Below, piece by piece: positions 1 through 11,625 of a stretch of DNA of 64,000 nt; position 1 is the first letter of the stretch, and every line of letters begins with the position of its first letter. A program made the translations under genes and the position numbers. This stretch comes from Ichthyophis bannanicus (taxonomy: Eukaryota; Chordata; Amphibia; Gymnophiona; Ichthyophiidae): contig CM066033.1 of the NCBI GenBank assembly GCA_033557465.1, forward strand, positions 1,352,879,834 through 1,352,943,833, written 5' to 3'. The notes beneath the pieces were generated by a model. It was not told where the DNA came from and did not search any database. It saw only the letters and a list, made by a program, of their open reading frames with translations.

Positions 1-80
1 TACCTCCCAAATATGCAGTACCTCCTTAGCTTTCCATCAACAACACCTAGTCGCCACTACCCAGTATCCCAAAAAATCAT

Positions 81-796
81 TCAGATATTCATTCCCCCCT
101 CTTCCACCTCCAGGGGAGACACCATTTCAGCCGATATTGATATCCTCACCTGCGTTACCTTGGTATACACTTCCACCACCTTCCTCCATAAGTCCTGCAC
201 CTTAGGGCACCCCCACATCATATGTAACAGGTCTCCCCTTCCCCCACACCCTCTCCAACATTCATCTGAATTATTACGACTTATCGTTTGCATTCTTGCC
301 GGGGTCCATATCATTCGCAATCTCACTTTCATACAATTCTCCAGCATAGAAACACTCCCCCCCCCATCCTCTTCTCCTGCTCATACACATTTTTTCACCT
401 CCCCTCATCCCACATCCTCTCCAATTCTCTCCCCCATCTCTCCTGCCACCGCATTACTCCCCTCTGCTTCCTGTTCAGCCATCGATATATCTTTGACAGC
501 ACCCCCTTTAAATCTGCGCTTTTTTCCATCATTTCCTCAAAGGGTGTAGCTTTAGCCCTTAGGCCTTCCCGCACTGCCCTCTGCTGCAAAAAATACCAAA
601 TTTGCACGTAACCATATCTATCCCCCTCCTTCAATCCATATAATTCCTTAAGTTCATCAAAACGTTTAATTCCCCCTCCCTTAGTTACCATTTGCCCAAT
701 CTTATATAACCCCTTACTCTCCCAGTCTCTGTATACTCCACCCTCCCTCCCCAGTCCAAACCCCCCCATATATCTTTTATGTGTCTGTCTTGTCAC
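81..796 (-). pseudogene. L1-like ORF2, C-terminal region (broken)
   Basis: Two minus-strand open stretches (395-796 and 81-347) carry the region downstream of the reverse transcriptase in L1/Tx1 ORF2. The last one contains DLLHMMWGCPKVQDLW, matching the family pattern of a Cys followed by a hydrophobic residue and Trp (CPxxxxxW) near the ORF2 C-terminus. The frame changes near 350-395 and the protein cannot be made in one piece. The window ends just beyond this motif, so the stop codon and 3' UTR are not visible. Confidence 0.75.
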
Positions 797-887
797 CTGT
801 TTGCCTCCTAATAGACACGCCTTCCATCTTTGCCAAATACTTGCCTCGCCATCAGCTTCTGCATAGGATTTTCTCCCCCCACCATTT

Positions 888-2348
888 TCATCTCTCCCCC
901 TCCTCCCAAATTATTGCCTCCAAGCTCTCCACCTGCCCCTTTTCCATCTCTACCCACTGCGGACTCTCACCCCTTTCCCTCCATACCAGTATAGCCCTCA
1001 ATTGCGCTGCATCATAATAGTGCTCTGTGCACGGCACACCCAGACCTCCCTCCCCTCTGGCTCTATACATAGTCTGTCTCGCCACCCTTGGGCCCTTCCC
1101 TTCCCATATGAAGTTCATTATAATTCCTTCTATTTTCCTCAAGACCCCTCTAGACACTCTGCATGGCAATGCTATGAACAGAAAGAGAATCCTGGGCAGT
1201 ACATTCATCTTAATAGTGGCTATTCTGCCCAGCCAGGTCAAATGTAATCCTCTCCATCTACCAAGATCCTTCCGTACATTTTCTAACAGGGGCCCGTTAT
1301 TCCACTCTGGTAGTTTCTCCAGAGCATTGCTCAAGTATATTCCCAAATACTTAAATTTTATCTTCACCCATTTAAATGCAAAACCCTCCCTCAGCCTCCC
1401 TTCCAAGCCCCCTGATAAATTGAAACCTAAAATTTCCGTTTTACTCATATTCATTTTATAGCCCACCACCTCGCTATATTTCCTAATTGCCTGGGTCAGA
1501 TTTGGTAAACTAACTAGTGGACTCCCCAAAGTAAAACTCACATCATCCGCAAACAGTGCTATTTTGGTCTGTTGACCTCCTACTTCAATCCCCCTTATAC
1601 CCTGCTGCCTTCGCACATACTCAGCCAATGGTTCAATTACCAATGCAAAAAGCAACGGTGACAATGGACACACCTGCCTCGTCCCCCTACCCAACTCAAA
1701 GCTGTCCGAGTACCCTCCATTCACTTTTATCCTCGCCGTCGGTCTCTCATATAATGCTCTTATCCATCTTATAAACCTGTGTCCCAACCCCATTTTATCC
1801 AATACCTGAACCATAAACTTCCACTCCACTCTATTTTTCCTTATATTGTTCCCCTCCCCACCTTCACCTAATAAATCCCGTTTGATCCTTATACACTAGC
1901 TTGCTAGTTACCTTCTGTAATCTAATAGCCAATATCTTTGCCAAAACCTTTGCATCCAAATTGATCAGTGAAATCGGCCTATATGAGGCGCAAACCGAAC
2001 CATCCTTTCCTGGTTTCAGCAAAATCGTAATCCCCGCTTCCTCCATTGTTCTCGGTTAGGCCTCCCCCTCTAAGCATGCATTGAATACCTGCGCCAAAAG
2101 TCCTCTTATTTGTAGACCCAACACCCTATAGAATTTTGCAGAAAATATATCGAGCCCAGGTTTCCTTTCCCAATTTTCAGGGTCCTTATGGCCCTTTCCA
2201 CCTCCTCTTCACTGATCTCCCTCCCCATCTCTTCCTTTTCTTCCTCCGTAATCCTTGATAACTGGCATTCCTTTAAAAATGCCTCCCCTTCCCTTTCCCC
2301 TTTCTTCACCTCACTAGTGTACAACCTATCATAGTACTCCTTAAACAC
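888..2348 (-). pseudogene. L1-like ORF2, reverse transcriptase domain (broken)
   Basis: Three minus-strand pieces (2106-2348, 1864-2046, 888-1829) make up the RT domain, which copies element RNA into DNA at the target. Visible RT blocks are SYRPISLINLDAKVLAKIL, the GTRQVCPLSPLLFAL block and the catalytic FADD box in LFADDVSFT. At least two frame changes separate the pieces. The largest piece (313 codons) also contains the thumb and downstream linker. L1/Tx1 membership follows from the fingers and GxRQxCPLSP motifs and from the L1-type ORF1 upstream. Confidence 0.88.
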
Positions 2349-2858
2349 TCCTCTTATGTACCAGTTTCCCTTCTGGAGTTCGTATACCCCCTATCCATGC
2401 TCTCTGTTGCCTTGTCTTCAACCTTCTAGCCAGTACTTTCCCCATACGATTCCCCCCTTCAAAATATTCCTGTCTCAGCAAGTTCAGTTCATGTGCTATT
2501 TCCGCAGCTCTCAATTGGCCCAGCCCTCCCCTCAGCTTTACCAATTCTGCTATCACCTGTGGATCGTGATCACTCTGCTGCTGCCTCTCCAAACTCTCTA
2601 TCCTCCCCAACAGCTGTCCTTCCACTTTCCCCTTTTTCATTTTTTCTCCTGAGCCGCTATACTAATCAAATATCCTCTAGCTACCGCCTTCAACCCTTCC
2701 CACACCGTCCCCACTTTTACCTCCCCATTCATATTAAACTCTAAATATTCTATCACCACACTTTTGAGCCACTCCATATATTCTGGTTCCTCCAGCAATG
2801 CATCATTCAATCTCCAATATTTGACCCCCTCATCTTCCCTCCCCACCTTAAAACTCAC
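2341..2858 (-). pseudogene. L1-like ORF2, linker between endonuclease and RT (broken)
   Basis: Two overlapping minus-strand open stretches (2637-2858 and 2341-2640) encode a charged, probably helical segment rich in Glu, Lys, Arg and Gln. By position it is the linker between the endonuclease and reverse transcriptase of the same ORF2. It carries no catalytic motif. The two stretches are in different frames, so at least one indel lies near 2640. Confidence 0.6.
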
Positions 2859-3046
2859 CTTTACTGGTGCATGATCAGACCGTGTTTATATTCCCTTGTT
2901 CCACCTCTCTCACATTCCCGGCCCACCTCCCATTTGCCCAGATCATATCCAACCTACCATACGTACTGTGCACTGGCGAGTAGTACGTATATCTCCTCTC
3001 TCCTGGGTGTCTACACCTCCACTTATCCACCAACCCCATCCTTTCC

Positions 3047-3538
3047 TTAAATCTGAGAAAGCATGCTCTTTCTTTTCCCTCCCCCTCTCTCCCTCCCCCA
3101 CTTATCTAATCTTGGGTTCAATGTCAGATTGAAGTCCCCACCTATAACAAGTGGGGTATCCCCCCATCCCTCCAACTCTTCTGTCAATCCTGTATAAAAC
3201 ACATCCCTCTGTGCATTCGGCCCATACACGCTAACTATGCACACATCTTTTTCTTTTGTTCTCATCCGCACTGCCACCCATCTCCCCTTTTTATCTCTTC
3301 GTTCCTCCACCACTGCATCTTGATACCTCACACTTACCAGTATTCCCACTCCCCCTCGTCGTGGGTGTGCCCTTTGACCCGCCAATACTACCCTGGGGTA
3401 TGCTTTAGTTCGCACCAGTCCCTCCTGTCCCACTTTCAAATGTGTCTCCTGCACACATATCACATCGGCTTTCATCCTTACCCCCTCCCATTCCATACAT
3501 CTTCTCTTCCTCCACGTTCTCAAAACTTTTGCATTCAT
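3047..3538 (-). pseudogene. L1-like ORF2, AP endonuclease domain
   Basis: The N-terminal part of ORF2 is an apurinic-like endonuclease that nicks the target DNA. Family motifs are visible: VICVQETHL (the metal-binding Glu block), VSVYGPN and the GGDFN block with the catalytic Asp/Asn pair. The frame is open for 163 codons and then breaks near 3047. The start is chosen at the Met of MNAKVLRTW. A second, partial copy of this N-terminus lies upstream at 3816-4070 because of a tandem duplication. Confidence 0.85.
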
Positions 3539-4170
3539 TGTGGCTACTACCAGTTGTTGTTCCTCCCCCTCCCTCCCCTATCTAGTCTCTGTAACCCAGG
3601 GCTATTCATGGAGTAGTGTCATCCTCACCATCCCTCCTTTTATCCCTCCCTCCCCTCCTCTTCCCCTCGTCCCACTTCCCCCCTTCTCTCCCCCTCCTCT
3701 CCCCCTCGTCCCACTTCCTCCCCTTCTCTCCCCCTCCACCCCTTCCCTTGTTATCTCTTTGTTCCTCCACCACTGCATCGTGATACCTCACACTTACCAG
3801 TATTCCCACTCCCCCTCATCGTGGGTGTGCCCTTTTACCCGCCAATTCTACCCTGGGGTATGTTTTAGTTCGCACCAGTCCCTCCTGTCCCATTTTCAAA
3901 TGTGTCTCCTGCACACATATCACATCGGCTTTCATCCTTACCCCCTCCCATTCCATACATCTTCTCTTCCTCCATGTTCTCAACCCTTTCGCATTCATTG
4001 TGGCTACTACCAGTTGTTGTTCCTCCCCCCTCCCTCCCCTATCTAGTCTCTGTAACCCAGGGCTATTCATGGAGTAGTGTCATCCCCACCATCCCTCCTC
4101 TTATCCCTCCCTCCCCTCCTCTCCCCCTCGTCCCACTTTCCCCCCTTCTCTCCCCCTCCACCCCTTCCCT
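3291..4170 (-). repeat. Tandem duplication, 460-bp period, in L1-like linker/endonuclease start
   Basis: Sequence around 3301-3640 recurs 460 bp downstream with few changes: the start GTTCCTCCACCACTGCATC is at 3301 and again at 3761, and TGGCTACTACCAGTTGTTG at 3541 and again at 4001. Each copy includes the first part of the endonuclease plus its polypyrimidine upstream linker. The linker itself contains shorter repeats of about 42 bp, with one more in the first copy. On the coding strand the endonuclease N-terminus is therefore present twice. Confidence 0.88.
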
Positions 4171-4424
4171 CATTTCCATACCCTCCTCTATCCTTCCTCC
4201 GCCCAGTCCCCCCTCTCTCTTCCCCCACTTCCTCTTCCCCCCCTTTCCCCCTCCGCCCAGTTACCTCTTATTCATATATCATTCCCATCCCCATTTCCGA
4301 GACATAATGCATTTAAAATACATTTAACAATCCCCCCTCCGCCCTCTCCCCACCCCCTCCCCACATTTCCACCCAAAATCCTTTACCAATTTCTACACAT
4401 AATTCTACCCAAAAATCTACACAA

Positions 4425-5880
4425 TTATCTTCTTGTGCTTTTTTGCTGCATCTTATGCTCACTCTCCTTCTCCAACTCCCTTTGTTGCTGTTGAGGTTGA
4501 GGTTCTTGCCTTCGGCTCTCCACGGCCTGAACTAGCTGCCCGCCTTGCCCTCTCTGTTTGTTTTCCCGCCTGGCCTCCACCTCCTGCTTTTCCAGTCCTG
4601 CTTCCTTCATAGCAGCCAATGCCACCTCCACCGTCTGCCCTCTCCATGTCCGTTCACCTCGCGTAAAGGCCAATCCAAAGGGGTACAGCCACCGATAACG
4701 CACCCCCACTCCTCTCAATGCTTTAGTTACTGGCCCCAACTCTCTCCTTCTTTGTAAAGTTCCCAGCAATAAGTCCGCATATATTGCCACTGGATATCCT
4801 TGCCATTGAAATGTTCTCAGCCCTCTCATTTTTGCAGCAATCATTTCCTTTATCTTATACTCCCTTAGGCATATACTGATTTGTTTATTTACATTCTCTT
4901 ATATACCGCGCTATTCTGCATCAGTGCGGTTTACATTGAACAAACTGAAATTACATTGAACAGGGCATTATAACTTTGAGCTAACTATTTTACAGGGAAC
5001 ATGGGCTATGGAGGGTTAAGTGGCTTGCCCAACACCACAAGGAGCACCTGTGGGACTAGAAACCGCAGTCCTTCCGGCCCAAGGTTGCTGTCCTCTAGTG
5101 GGATTTGAACCCCCGACCTTCCGGCCTGAAGTACCTTGCCCCAACCACTAGGCTACTCCTCCACATTGATGTCTTGGGTTCTATTGGCCCTAATTGGGCC
5201 CAGCGCCCTATGTGCTCAATCAATCTCTGTGTTGTGCCTCTTCCTCTTCTCCCCCTTGACGCATGGCCTCCAAGCATATTGTCCTTGCCACCTTCTCGCA
5301 GTTTTTAAATTCTGCCTCTTAGGGTTACTCCTCTTATGCGTAGATTATTTCTCATGGATCTATTCTCTAAATCCTCCAGCTTTAACTGCACTTAGTCCCG
5401 CCACTCCTTCTCTTCCTTCTTGTTCGTTTCCATCTCTTCTTGCCAAACCTCCACCACCTCCAATCTGTTCTCGTGGTCCCCCATACGGCATGTGAGCTCT
5501 GCTACCTCCTCCTTCATTCCAGCCATCATCTCCCCCAACTCATTTTTTGCTGATCGTACCTCAGCCTTCAGCTCCTCAATTAATCCTTTAAGCTCTCCCC
5601 TGGACACTGCTGCCCCTGCTGCACCATTCCGCTCCTCCTCCGGGCCTCCGCTCCCTTCCGTCTCCACGTGGCTGGCCTGCATGCCTTCCTTTGGCACCAA
5701 CCTCCTGTCCCCCGCTGCTGCGTTTAACCCAGCACAGGTATAATCATGTATGTCCGCTGCTTTTTTTCGCATCGCCATTCTCCGCTTCGCTGCCTCCTGC
5801 ACTCGGGGACTCCACGAACCACCTCTGAGGGGATTTTTTTGTGTTTTTTCACTGGAATGGCCCCGGAGCTCACCGCTCAA
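4425..5880 (-). pseudogene. L1-like ORF1 (RNA-binding protein), split by SINE
   Basis: ORF1 proteins of L1 bind element RNA and form trimers through a coiled coil. The minus-strand stretch 5392-5880 encodes a charged N-terminus and heptad-rich Glu/Lys segment. The following stretch down to 5165 includes the NNLRIRGV block typical of the RRM, with a frame change. After the SINE at 4868-5164, the segment 4425-4844 holds the C-terminal domain with LQRRRELGPVTKAL and YRWLYPFGL. Two breaks plus the SINE make it non-functional. Confidence 0.8.
4868..5164 (-). mobile_element. tRNA-derived CORE-SINE (minus), inserted in L1-like ORF1
   Basis: Read on the minus strand it starts with a tRNA-like head: a box A-like AGTAGCCTAGTGG and a box B GGTTCAAATCC. 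A second head-like segment follows, then a CORE segment with TTGGGCAAGCCACTTAACCC, then an L2-like tail ending in a GCGGTATATAAGAGAATG motif and an A-rich end. Closely similar copies lie at 30564-30851 and 33128-33424. It splits the ORF1 frame of the host LINE. Confidence 0.88.
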
Positions 5881-5916
5881 GCAGCCATCGCGGTGGGTGA
5901 TGTCACTTCCTCCATG

Positions 5917-6855
5917 GCCAGGTTTTCTAAATATTTTTCATCCACCTGCATAATATTTAAGGCCATGTAAAGAAAGAAATTAACGGAAGCATTCCATTTT
6001 CCCTCTGGTACAGAATTATCCTTAAATCTGCAGATCTTGAATTTAGTGATGGTTCTTATTTCTTTCTTGGAGAAAAAAATTGTGTGTGTCACAAATTGTC
6101 TTTGCATACTAGAAATAATTATTGTTGATTGTTCAAGTGCTCTTTTCACATAATGATGTTTGGAGTCTCATTTGGACTCTTGCTTGGTTGGATCACAAAA
6201 TGAGTGACCTTCCAAGATCAACTTTGTTTTTTCGTTTAGCAATAACTTCAGACCTCTTTTTTATCCATCCTTTTTATCAAATTAATACTAATTGTGTTTT
6301 TGTATATATTATAGGTGTATGTGTATTTTGCTCATTTCAGTAGGGACTTATATGTAATTTAAAAATGTAATCCCCCAGTGTAATCTGATTTGTTCCTGTG
6401 AAAACCAGTTTGTTGGAAGACATAATCTAGTATTGCTCTGTTCTTATAGTTCTTATGAAAGATGACCAGTGCTTGCCTAGAGATAGCGACCATCATCACC
6501 TCTTTGTTGCCATCCAGGTCTGTCTCTTCTCTTAAAGAACTGAGACCATATTGTGCTATGATGTTTTCACATTTTCTTCATATACTTATTGCTATTACAC
6601 AACTAATCTTTTGAAATTTATGATTTCAAAAATGAAACTTAATTTTCAAACAGTACAAGCAAAACATGTTTTGCTAAATCTAGGTGGCATTTAAAAATGT
6701 CCCTACCTAGGCTAGTTTTGTGTTATTCCTGAGCAGGGTAGGGAAAGGAGATAGCAAGAAAATTGTGAAGAAAGAAAGAGAAAGCAGCAGAGCATAGTCT
6801 ACCACTTGTTTAAAAACAATAAGTGAGCTTTCACAGGTTCAAAAAGATGTTGATT
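5917..6855. other. Unassigned AT-rich sequence, no gene seen
   Basis: No coding frame of interest, RNA gene or known repeat motif could be recognised. Short open frames here have no family motif. It may be unique intergenic DNA or an old, unrecognisable repeat. Confidence 0.4.
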
Positions 6856-6863
6856 GGTTAGAG

Positions 6864-7057
6864 CAGGGGTGGGCAAGTCCGGTCCTGGAGAGCCGCAGAC
6901 CAATCAGGTTTTCATGATGTCCCTAATGGATATTCATGAGATCTATTTGCATCCACTGCCTTCCATTGTATGGAAATAGGTCCATGAATATTCATTAGGG
7001 ACATCATGAAAACCTGACTGGTCTGTGGCTCTCCAGGACCGGACTTGCCCACCCCTG
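6864..7057. mobile_element. Palindromic hAT-type MITE with 8-bp TSD
   Basis: A 194-bp element whose two halves are near-perfect inverted repeats, beginning CAGGGGTGGGCAAGTCC and ending with its complement. It is flanked by the exact 8-bp direct repeat GGTTAGAG at 6856-6863 and 7058-7065. The 8-bp duplication and CAGGGGTG ends are typical of hAT superfamily elements. There is no coding capacity, so mobility would need a transposase in trans. Confidence 0.92.
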
Positions 7058-7065
7058 GGTTAGAG

Positions 7066-7919
7066 GACCTGGTAAACTGGTGTAGGGTTTCATCACATGG
7101 AGCCATGGTATCACTAATATGCATGGAGTGACCAAAAGGGGTTGATATCTACTCAACCAGACCCCTTGCTTTGAGAGGCCCATGCTTCAATCCTCTTTCC
7201 TCTTGCTAGAAGAAGAAGAGCATCACTTCTTGCCTGTATCTTCTACATCTCCTCTGATAGCTTTAATCTGAAGCATAATTGCCCAGGATCAGTGTGTCCC
7301 TCCATAGTTCAGACCTAGATTGAATTTAGGAAGCTGTGACCCCTCGGCCCCACCTTACCCCCCCCCCCCACCTTACCCCCAATGAAGATATGTGACTCCA
7401 TATGTAGTGGTAATTATTTGTCCATAGCTTTATTTGTCATAATAATAGTAAACATAGTATAATTCCCCTTGTAGATCATATCAGCATCAACTAATAGCCA
7501 AAGATCTTACTATATATCAAATTCTATAATATAGACTACCCTTATTTTTAAGATCTTAAGACAAAATAAAATTGCACCATTAGGAGCTTCAAGAATGAAT
7601 TATTCTCATTATTCCATGTGCATTCCTCATATTTCAGTCAGTGGTCCCATACAAGATGAGCCATGCTTCATATTACTCCTATGTTAATAACAATCACTAA
7701 GCAATATTAATTCATCATTTGTGATAATATGCTTGACATGAATTCGTTTCAAATATTTCATTTTGTGTCAAGGGATAGAGTAGTCATATAGTCCAGCTTA
7801 ACTTAAGCAACCACATATATCAGTGACCAAACTCTATGAAGGACAAAATGGTGTCAGTATCTTTTTAAAGAATCACACCCATTCACTTAAATTAATCCTG
7901 TGATCACATTATAATTAAT
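7066..7919. other. Unassigned sequence, possibly 3' region of the Penelope-like element
   Basis: No gene recognised. A C-run lies near 7362-7372. The part from about 7400 on is directly downstream, on the minus strand, of the GIY-YIG remnant at 7920-8460 and may be that element's untranslated 3' region, but no motif proves it. Confidence 0.35.
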
Positions 7920-8460
7920 CACAAAAGTGAACTCCAGTTTCAATATTTAAACCCTGAGGGTGTATAAAGTCCAATTTAAGGTTCCATTGCTGTTCCTTGT
8001 AATTCAAATACTGGTCTAAATTCTCACCTTGCCAATTTAATGATACAGAATCAGTTATCCTTCATTGGAAGCCCAATAGGTGCATATTGTTTAACTTGAA
8101 AATGAGCCACTCATGGTGCTGACAAAGCATCAGTATTACAACTACTAAAATGCTCAAGTGGCAGTCTTACCAGATGTTTCATTCTCCCTACATAAACAAG
8201 AGGACAACTACAGTTAATATAAATTACAAATGAAGAGTTGCAGGTAGTTTCTGAATGTGATGTGTATTTTGCACCAGTAGTAGGATGGACCCAGTATTCA
8301 CCTTGATTAGTAGAAGTACTTTATCTGCAATTCTCACGTGAATGGTGAGTATTTTTACTATCCCCCAATTTCAAGGGATAGGAAATCAATTCATCTAGAT
8401 TTTTGCCATGTTTATATGCAATCACAGGAGGTTCTTTAAATACAGCATGCATAGTTAAAA
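7920..8460 (-). mobile_element. Penelope-like element remnant, GIY-YIG endonuclease end
   Basis: Translation of the minus strand, allowing for stops and frameshifts, gives in order: PPVIAYKHGKNL, THHSRENCR, FVIYINCSCPLVYVGRM, and finally a segment with QWNLKLDFIHPQGLN. This order matches the C-terminus of Neptune-type Penelope-like elements: the region before the nuclease, then the GIY-YIG core (here VIY...VYVG), then the W...L.....P.GLN end. GIY-YIG nucleases cut the target for these retroelements. Several stops make this an old, dead copy. The upstream RT part is not recognisable. Confidence 0.72.
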
Positions 8461-8559
8461 ACATGCCAATAGTGCCTAATCAATTGTGTTATGTATCTAG
8501 AACCTCCTGAGTATGGCAAGGTACATATAATTGTAGGTCAGCAGGTAAGAAGTTCCAAT

Positions 8560-9770
8560 GAAAGGGGGCAAGAGAGAAGAAAGCCGTTATGTGACTGGAC
8601 TCTAGCTATCCCTGATTAGGAGAGGGGAGTAAAAGTATGTTGGACTCTTGAAAGCATAGGTGAATGGAACTAGGGAGGAGAAAAGATAAATGGTTGTTAG
8701 CATTGCTTCTCCCTAAGAAATGAGGTGAAATGATTGAATTCCTTTGCATTGACAAGTTTTATTGCTGTGTTTTGAATGATTTGGAATCTAGTCATATCAG
8801 TATTCCTGATTCTGTTATAGACCAGATTGCAGTAATCTAAACACGAGATAACAAAAGTATGGATCAAAGTATACAAAGCTGCAGGACTAAGAAGGTTCTT
8901 AATGAAGCAGATTCTTCGTAAGACAAAGTATGAAGCTTTGATCACAGTAGATATTTATGTACTGAAGGCAAGCTCAGGGTTGAAAATACAGCCCAAAATT
9001 TGTAATGAATCTGTTAAGGCTATTGCTATGTTGTGTAAGAGGTGGGACTGTAAGTTTAAAACAGTTTCCAAATATCTACATTGCAGTTGATATAGAAGGA
9101 TTACGTTTGAGGCCATTGGTGGCAAGCTATTGGTTCACTGTGTTGAGGCAAGAATTTAGAGCTGATAAATTGGGACTTAGTGGTTTGGTATAAGCAACTA
9201 GCTGAGTGTTGTCTGCAAAGAGGAACTCAGAGATTCCCTGATTTTGGGTAACAGCGGCCATTGGGTAATAAAATTATTAAACCGATGAAAGAAGCGACCC
9301 TTAAGGAATATTACAACTTAAAGTGAAGGTGGGGGAAATGATCTGTTTTTTTTTAGGAATCAGATGAACCACTTTAGTATAGTACCAGATTCCTAGGTCT
9401 CTAAGTCGTGATAAAAGGAATTGATGGGACGATAATTTGAGTGATACGATCATTGCTGCCTGCTCAGATTCTGTTTGTGTATGCCACTCGGTAATGCTGT
9501 AATTGTCTTGGCGGTGTGACCTGATTGTCATGGGTGAAGAACGTTGTTAATTTGAACAGAGCAACTGATTTCTCTGTTTTGGACAGGTATGGCAGTAGTG
9601 TCCTGGATTAGAAGGTTCTAGAAGAGGGTTGTTTCAGTATAAGAACTTGTTTCCAATTTTCTGGAACAATGCCCTCCTGTAGGCTGGTATTGATCATGGA
9701 TCGGAGGTGAGGTAGAAGATCAACAGAGGCTCTTTTAACCATTTGAGGATATGGAATCTAAAGGGCAAGT
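8560..9770 (-). mobile_element. Decayed L2-like LINE (minus)
   Basis: The minus strand carries scattered pieces of an L2-type reverse transcriptase in the right order. Near 9640-9740 a fingers segment contains INTSLQEGIVPENWKQ. Near 9200 there is FADNTQL, a mutated form of the L2 catalytic YADDTQL box. At 8697-8945 the C-terminal part carries ISCLDYCNLVYN and QNTAIKLVN. Stops and frameshifts are frequent, so it is an old fossil. Confidence 0.75.
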
Positions 9771-10572
9771 AAGTGGCAAGTAGAGAAAGTTACATTTCCA
9801 AAGGTAAAGTTATTGTTTTGAATTGTGTCCAGGTACTTGTACCACTATTGGTGAAAATCTGTTTCAGTGTTCTAAGTATCATCATTCTGGTAATAAACTG
9901 TCTTGAATTTCCAGCCTATAATTTGCTCTTAGTTGTGGAAGGGAAGAGTAAGGAATAGAGGAGAAAGGAGAAAGTGTTTGTGCCCAGTGACGAGGCGTTT
10001 AGATACTACTGCTCCTTTAGGATCTGTTGGTTTCAAATGACAAACATAGAAGTAAGACTGAAGAGTGAACTTAATATTTATTTGCATTTAGCCCACATCT
10101 GAAGAAGGAACCTACTGTATGTGCTTTTGAAAGATCAGGTACAACATCTTTGAATCTATTTTGTTGGTCCACAAAGGTTTCACCTTCTACAAAGAATGAA
10201 GATTGAATTGTGAATCATTTATTAAAATGATATGTTGTTGTTGGCTAAATGCATGTCTATATGTGTTCTGAACCCTTATATATCTATGAAGGACAGAAAC
10301 CTACTTGAGGAGGGTTTGTTTGTAGTACTTTTTGTTCTGTATGATTTCTTTGCTTGTGGTTTAGAATCTCCTGGTACTGAGAATGCAGCCTTTAAAGAGA
10401 CATAAATAATAGCTTTTTGTGTGATTCATATTTTAATCTGCTTTACTTCTTATATTGTTAAATTCATAGACAATATTGTTGTACAATATTTCAGTGAGAA
10501 ACATTACATTTTTTTTTGTGAGACAATGTGTTTGTTGTAAACTATCTAAAATAATACCTTACTAGTACTACT
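9771..10572. other. Unassigned sequence, no gene seen
   Basis: AT-rich DNA without recognisable coding motifs, RNA genes or repeat ends. It may hold more of the decayed LINE to its left, but I cannot show that. Confidence 0.35.
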
Positions 10573-10960
10573 AAGGAGTGGAGGAGTAGCCTAGTGGTTA
10601 GAACACTGGCTTGGTAACCAAGCAACCCGGGTTCAGTTCCCACTAGCACAGCGTTTTTCAACCACAGTGCCGCGGCACACTAGTGTGCCGTGAGATATTG
10701 TCTGGTGTGCCGTGGGAAAAATTCCAATTTCATCCGTAACATGTGGCCTCGGCTCACAAATTAGGGTTGCCAACCGGCCGGTTTTCAGCCGGCCTGGCCG
10801 GTTTTTCCATGGCCAGGCCGGCTGCCAGCACAGTTGTAAAACCGGCCATTGAAAAGCCGGTTTTTTGCTCTGCCCGCAAGATCGGGAGCGGCCAGAGCAA
10901 AAAACCGGCTTTTGTGCCAAGTCCGCGGCGCGAACACAATCGCGATTCCCTATAGCAGTG

Positions 10961-11294
10961 CAGCCGCTGGTTCTGCTTTGTACAGAGCAGCGACTGCACT
11001 ACACTTACATTGAAAAGTAAAGAGAAACTGTGTCAGGAGCCCTCCGATCATGCAGAGCCCGAGGAAGTGATGTCATGGGGGCGGGCTCCTCACAGGCTGT
11101 CTTTCCTTTTCAAATTAACTTTAGCTGCAATAAAGTTAATTTGAAAAGGAAAGACAGCCTGTGAGGAGCCCACCCCCATGACATCACTTCCTCGGGCTCT
11201 GCGATGACCGGAGGGCTCCTGACACAGTTTCTCTTTACTTTTCAATGTAAGTGTAGTGCAGCCGCTGCTCTGTACAAAGCAGAAGCAGCGGCTT
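10961..11294. repeat. Large foldback inside hAT element, arms about 163 bp
   Basis: Arms 10961-11123 and 11131-11294 are complementary with only a few mismatches, around a 7-base loop GCTGCAA. The innermost pair is CAAATTAACTTTA with TAAAGTTAATTTG. Transcribed RNA would form a very long hairpin. Confidence 0.92.
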
Positions 11295-11299
11295 GGGCA

Positions 11300-11625
11300 G
11301 AAGGGGGGTGTGTGTGTGTGAGTGAACCAGCAAGGGGGGGGGGAGTGTGAGTGAACCAGCCAGGGAGGGGGGGAGTGTGAGTGAACCAGCAGTGGAGGGG
11401 AGGGGGTGGTGTGAGTGAACCAGCAAGGGGGGGGGCGATGGTGTGAGTGAACCAGCAGGGGAGGGGGGGTAAGTGAGTGAGTGACCCAGCAGGAGGGGTG
11501 AGTAAGTGACAGGGGGGTGGGTGAGTGAACCAGCAGTGGAGGGGGGGGTGGTGTGAGTGAACCAGCAGGGGAGGGGGGTTGGTGTGAACCAGCAGGGGAG
11601 GTGGGTTGGTGTGAGTGTTTGATTC
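11300..11625. repeat. G-rich minisatellite, units about 20-30 bp
   Basis: Roughly ten imperfect units of GTGTGAGTGAACCAGCAG followed by a run of G with occasional A. The 150-codon open frame on the opposite strand (11235-11687) is a translation of this repeat and not a gene. Confidence 0.9.

Larger units (their letters stand above)
1..5916 (-). mobile_element. L1/Tx1-like LINE, minus strand, truncated by window edge
   Basis: A non-LTR retrotransposon reading right to left. ORF1 is at 4425-5880, followed by a purine-rich linker and then a broken ORF2 with endonuclease, reverse transcriptase and a cysteine-containing C-terminal region down to position 81. The 3' end lies left of the window. 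The ORF1/ORF2 layout and ORF2 motifs are those of the L1/Tx1 group. ORF2 is split over several frames, so the copy is dead. A SINE interrupts ORF1 and a tandem duplication affects the endonuclease start. The 5' boundary near 5916 is an estimate from where coding similarity stops. Confidence 0.85.

Noticed and set aside
3540..4327. Long Pro/Ser/Leu-rich plus-strand open frames
   Set aside because: They are the complement of the purine-rich L1-like linker and endonuclease; composition drives the open frame.
10633..10999. Overlapping plus and minus frames of 70-95 codons
   Set aside because: They arise from GC-rich complementary CCGGTTTT-type repeats in the hAT element.
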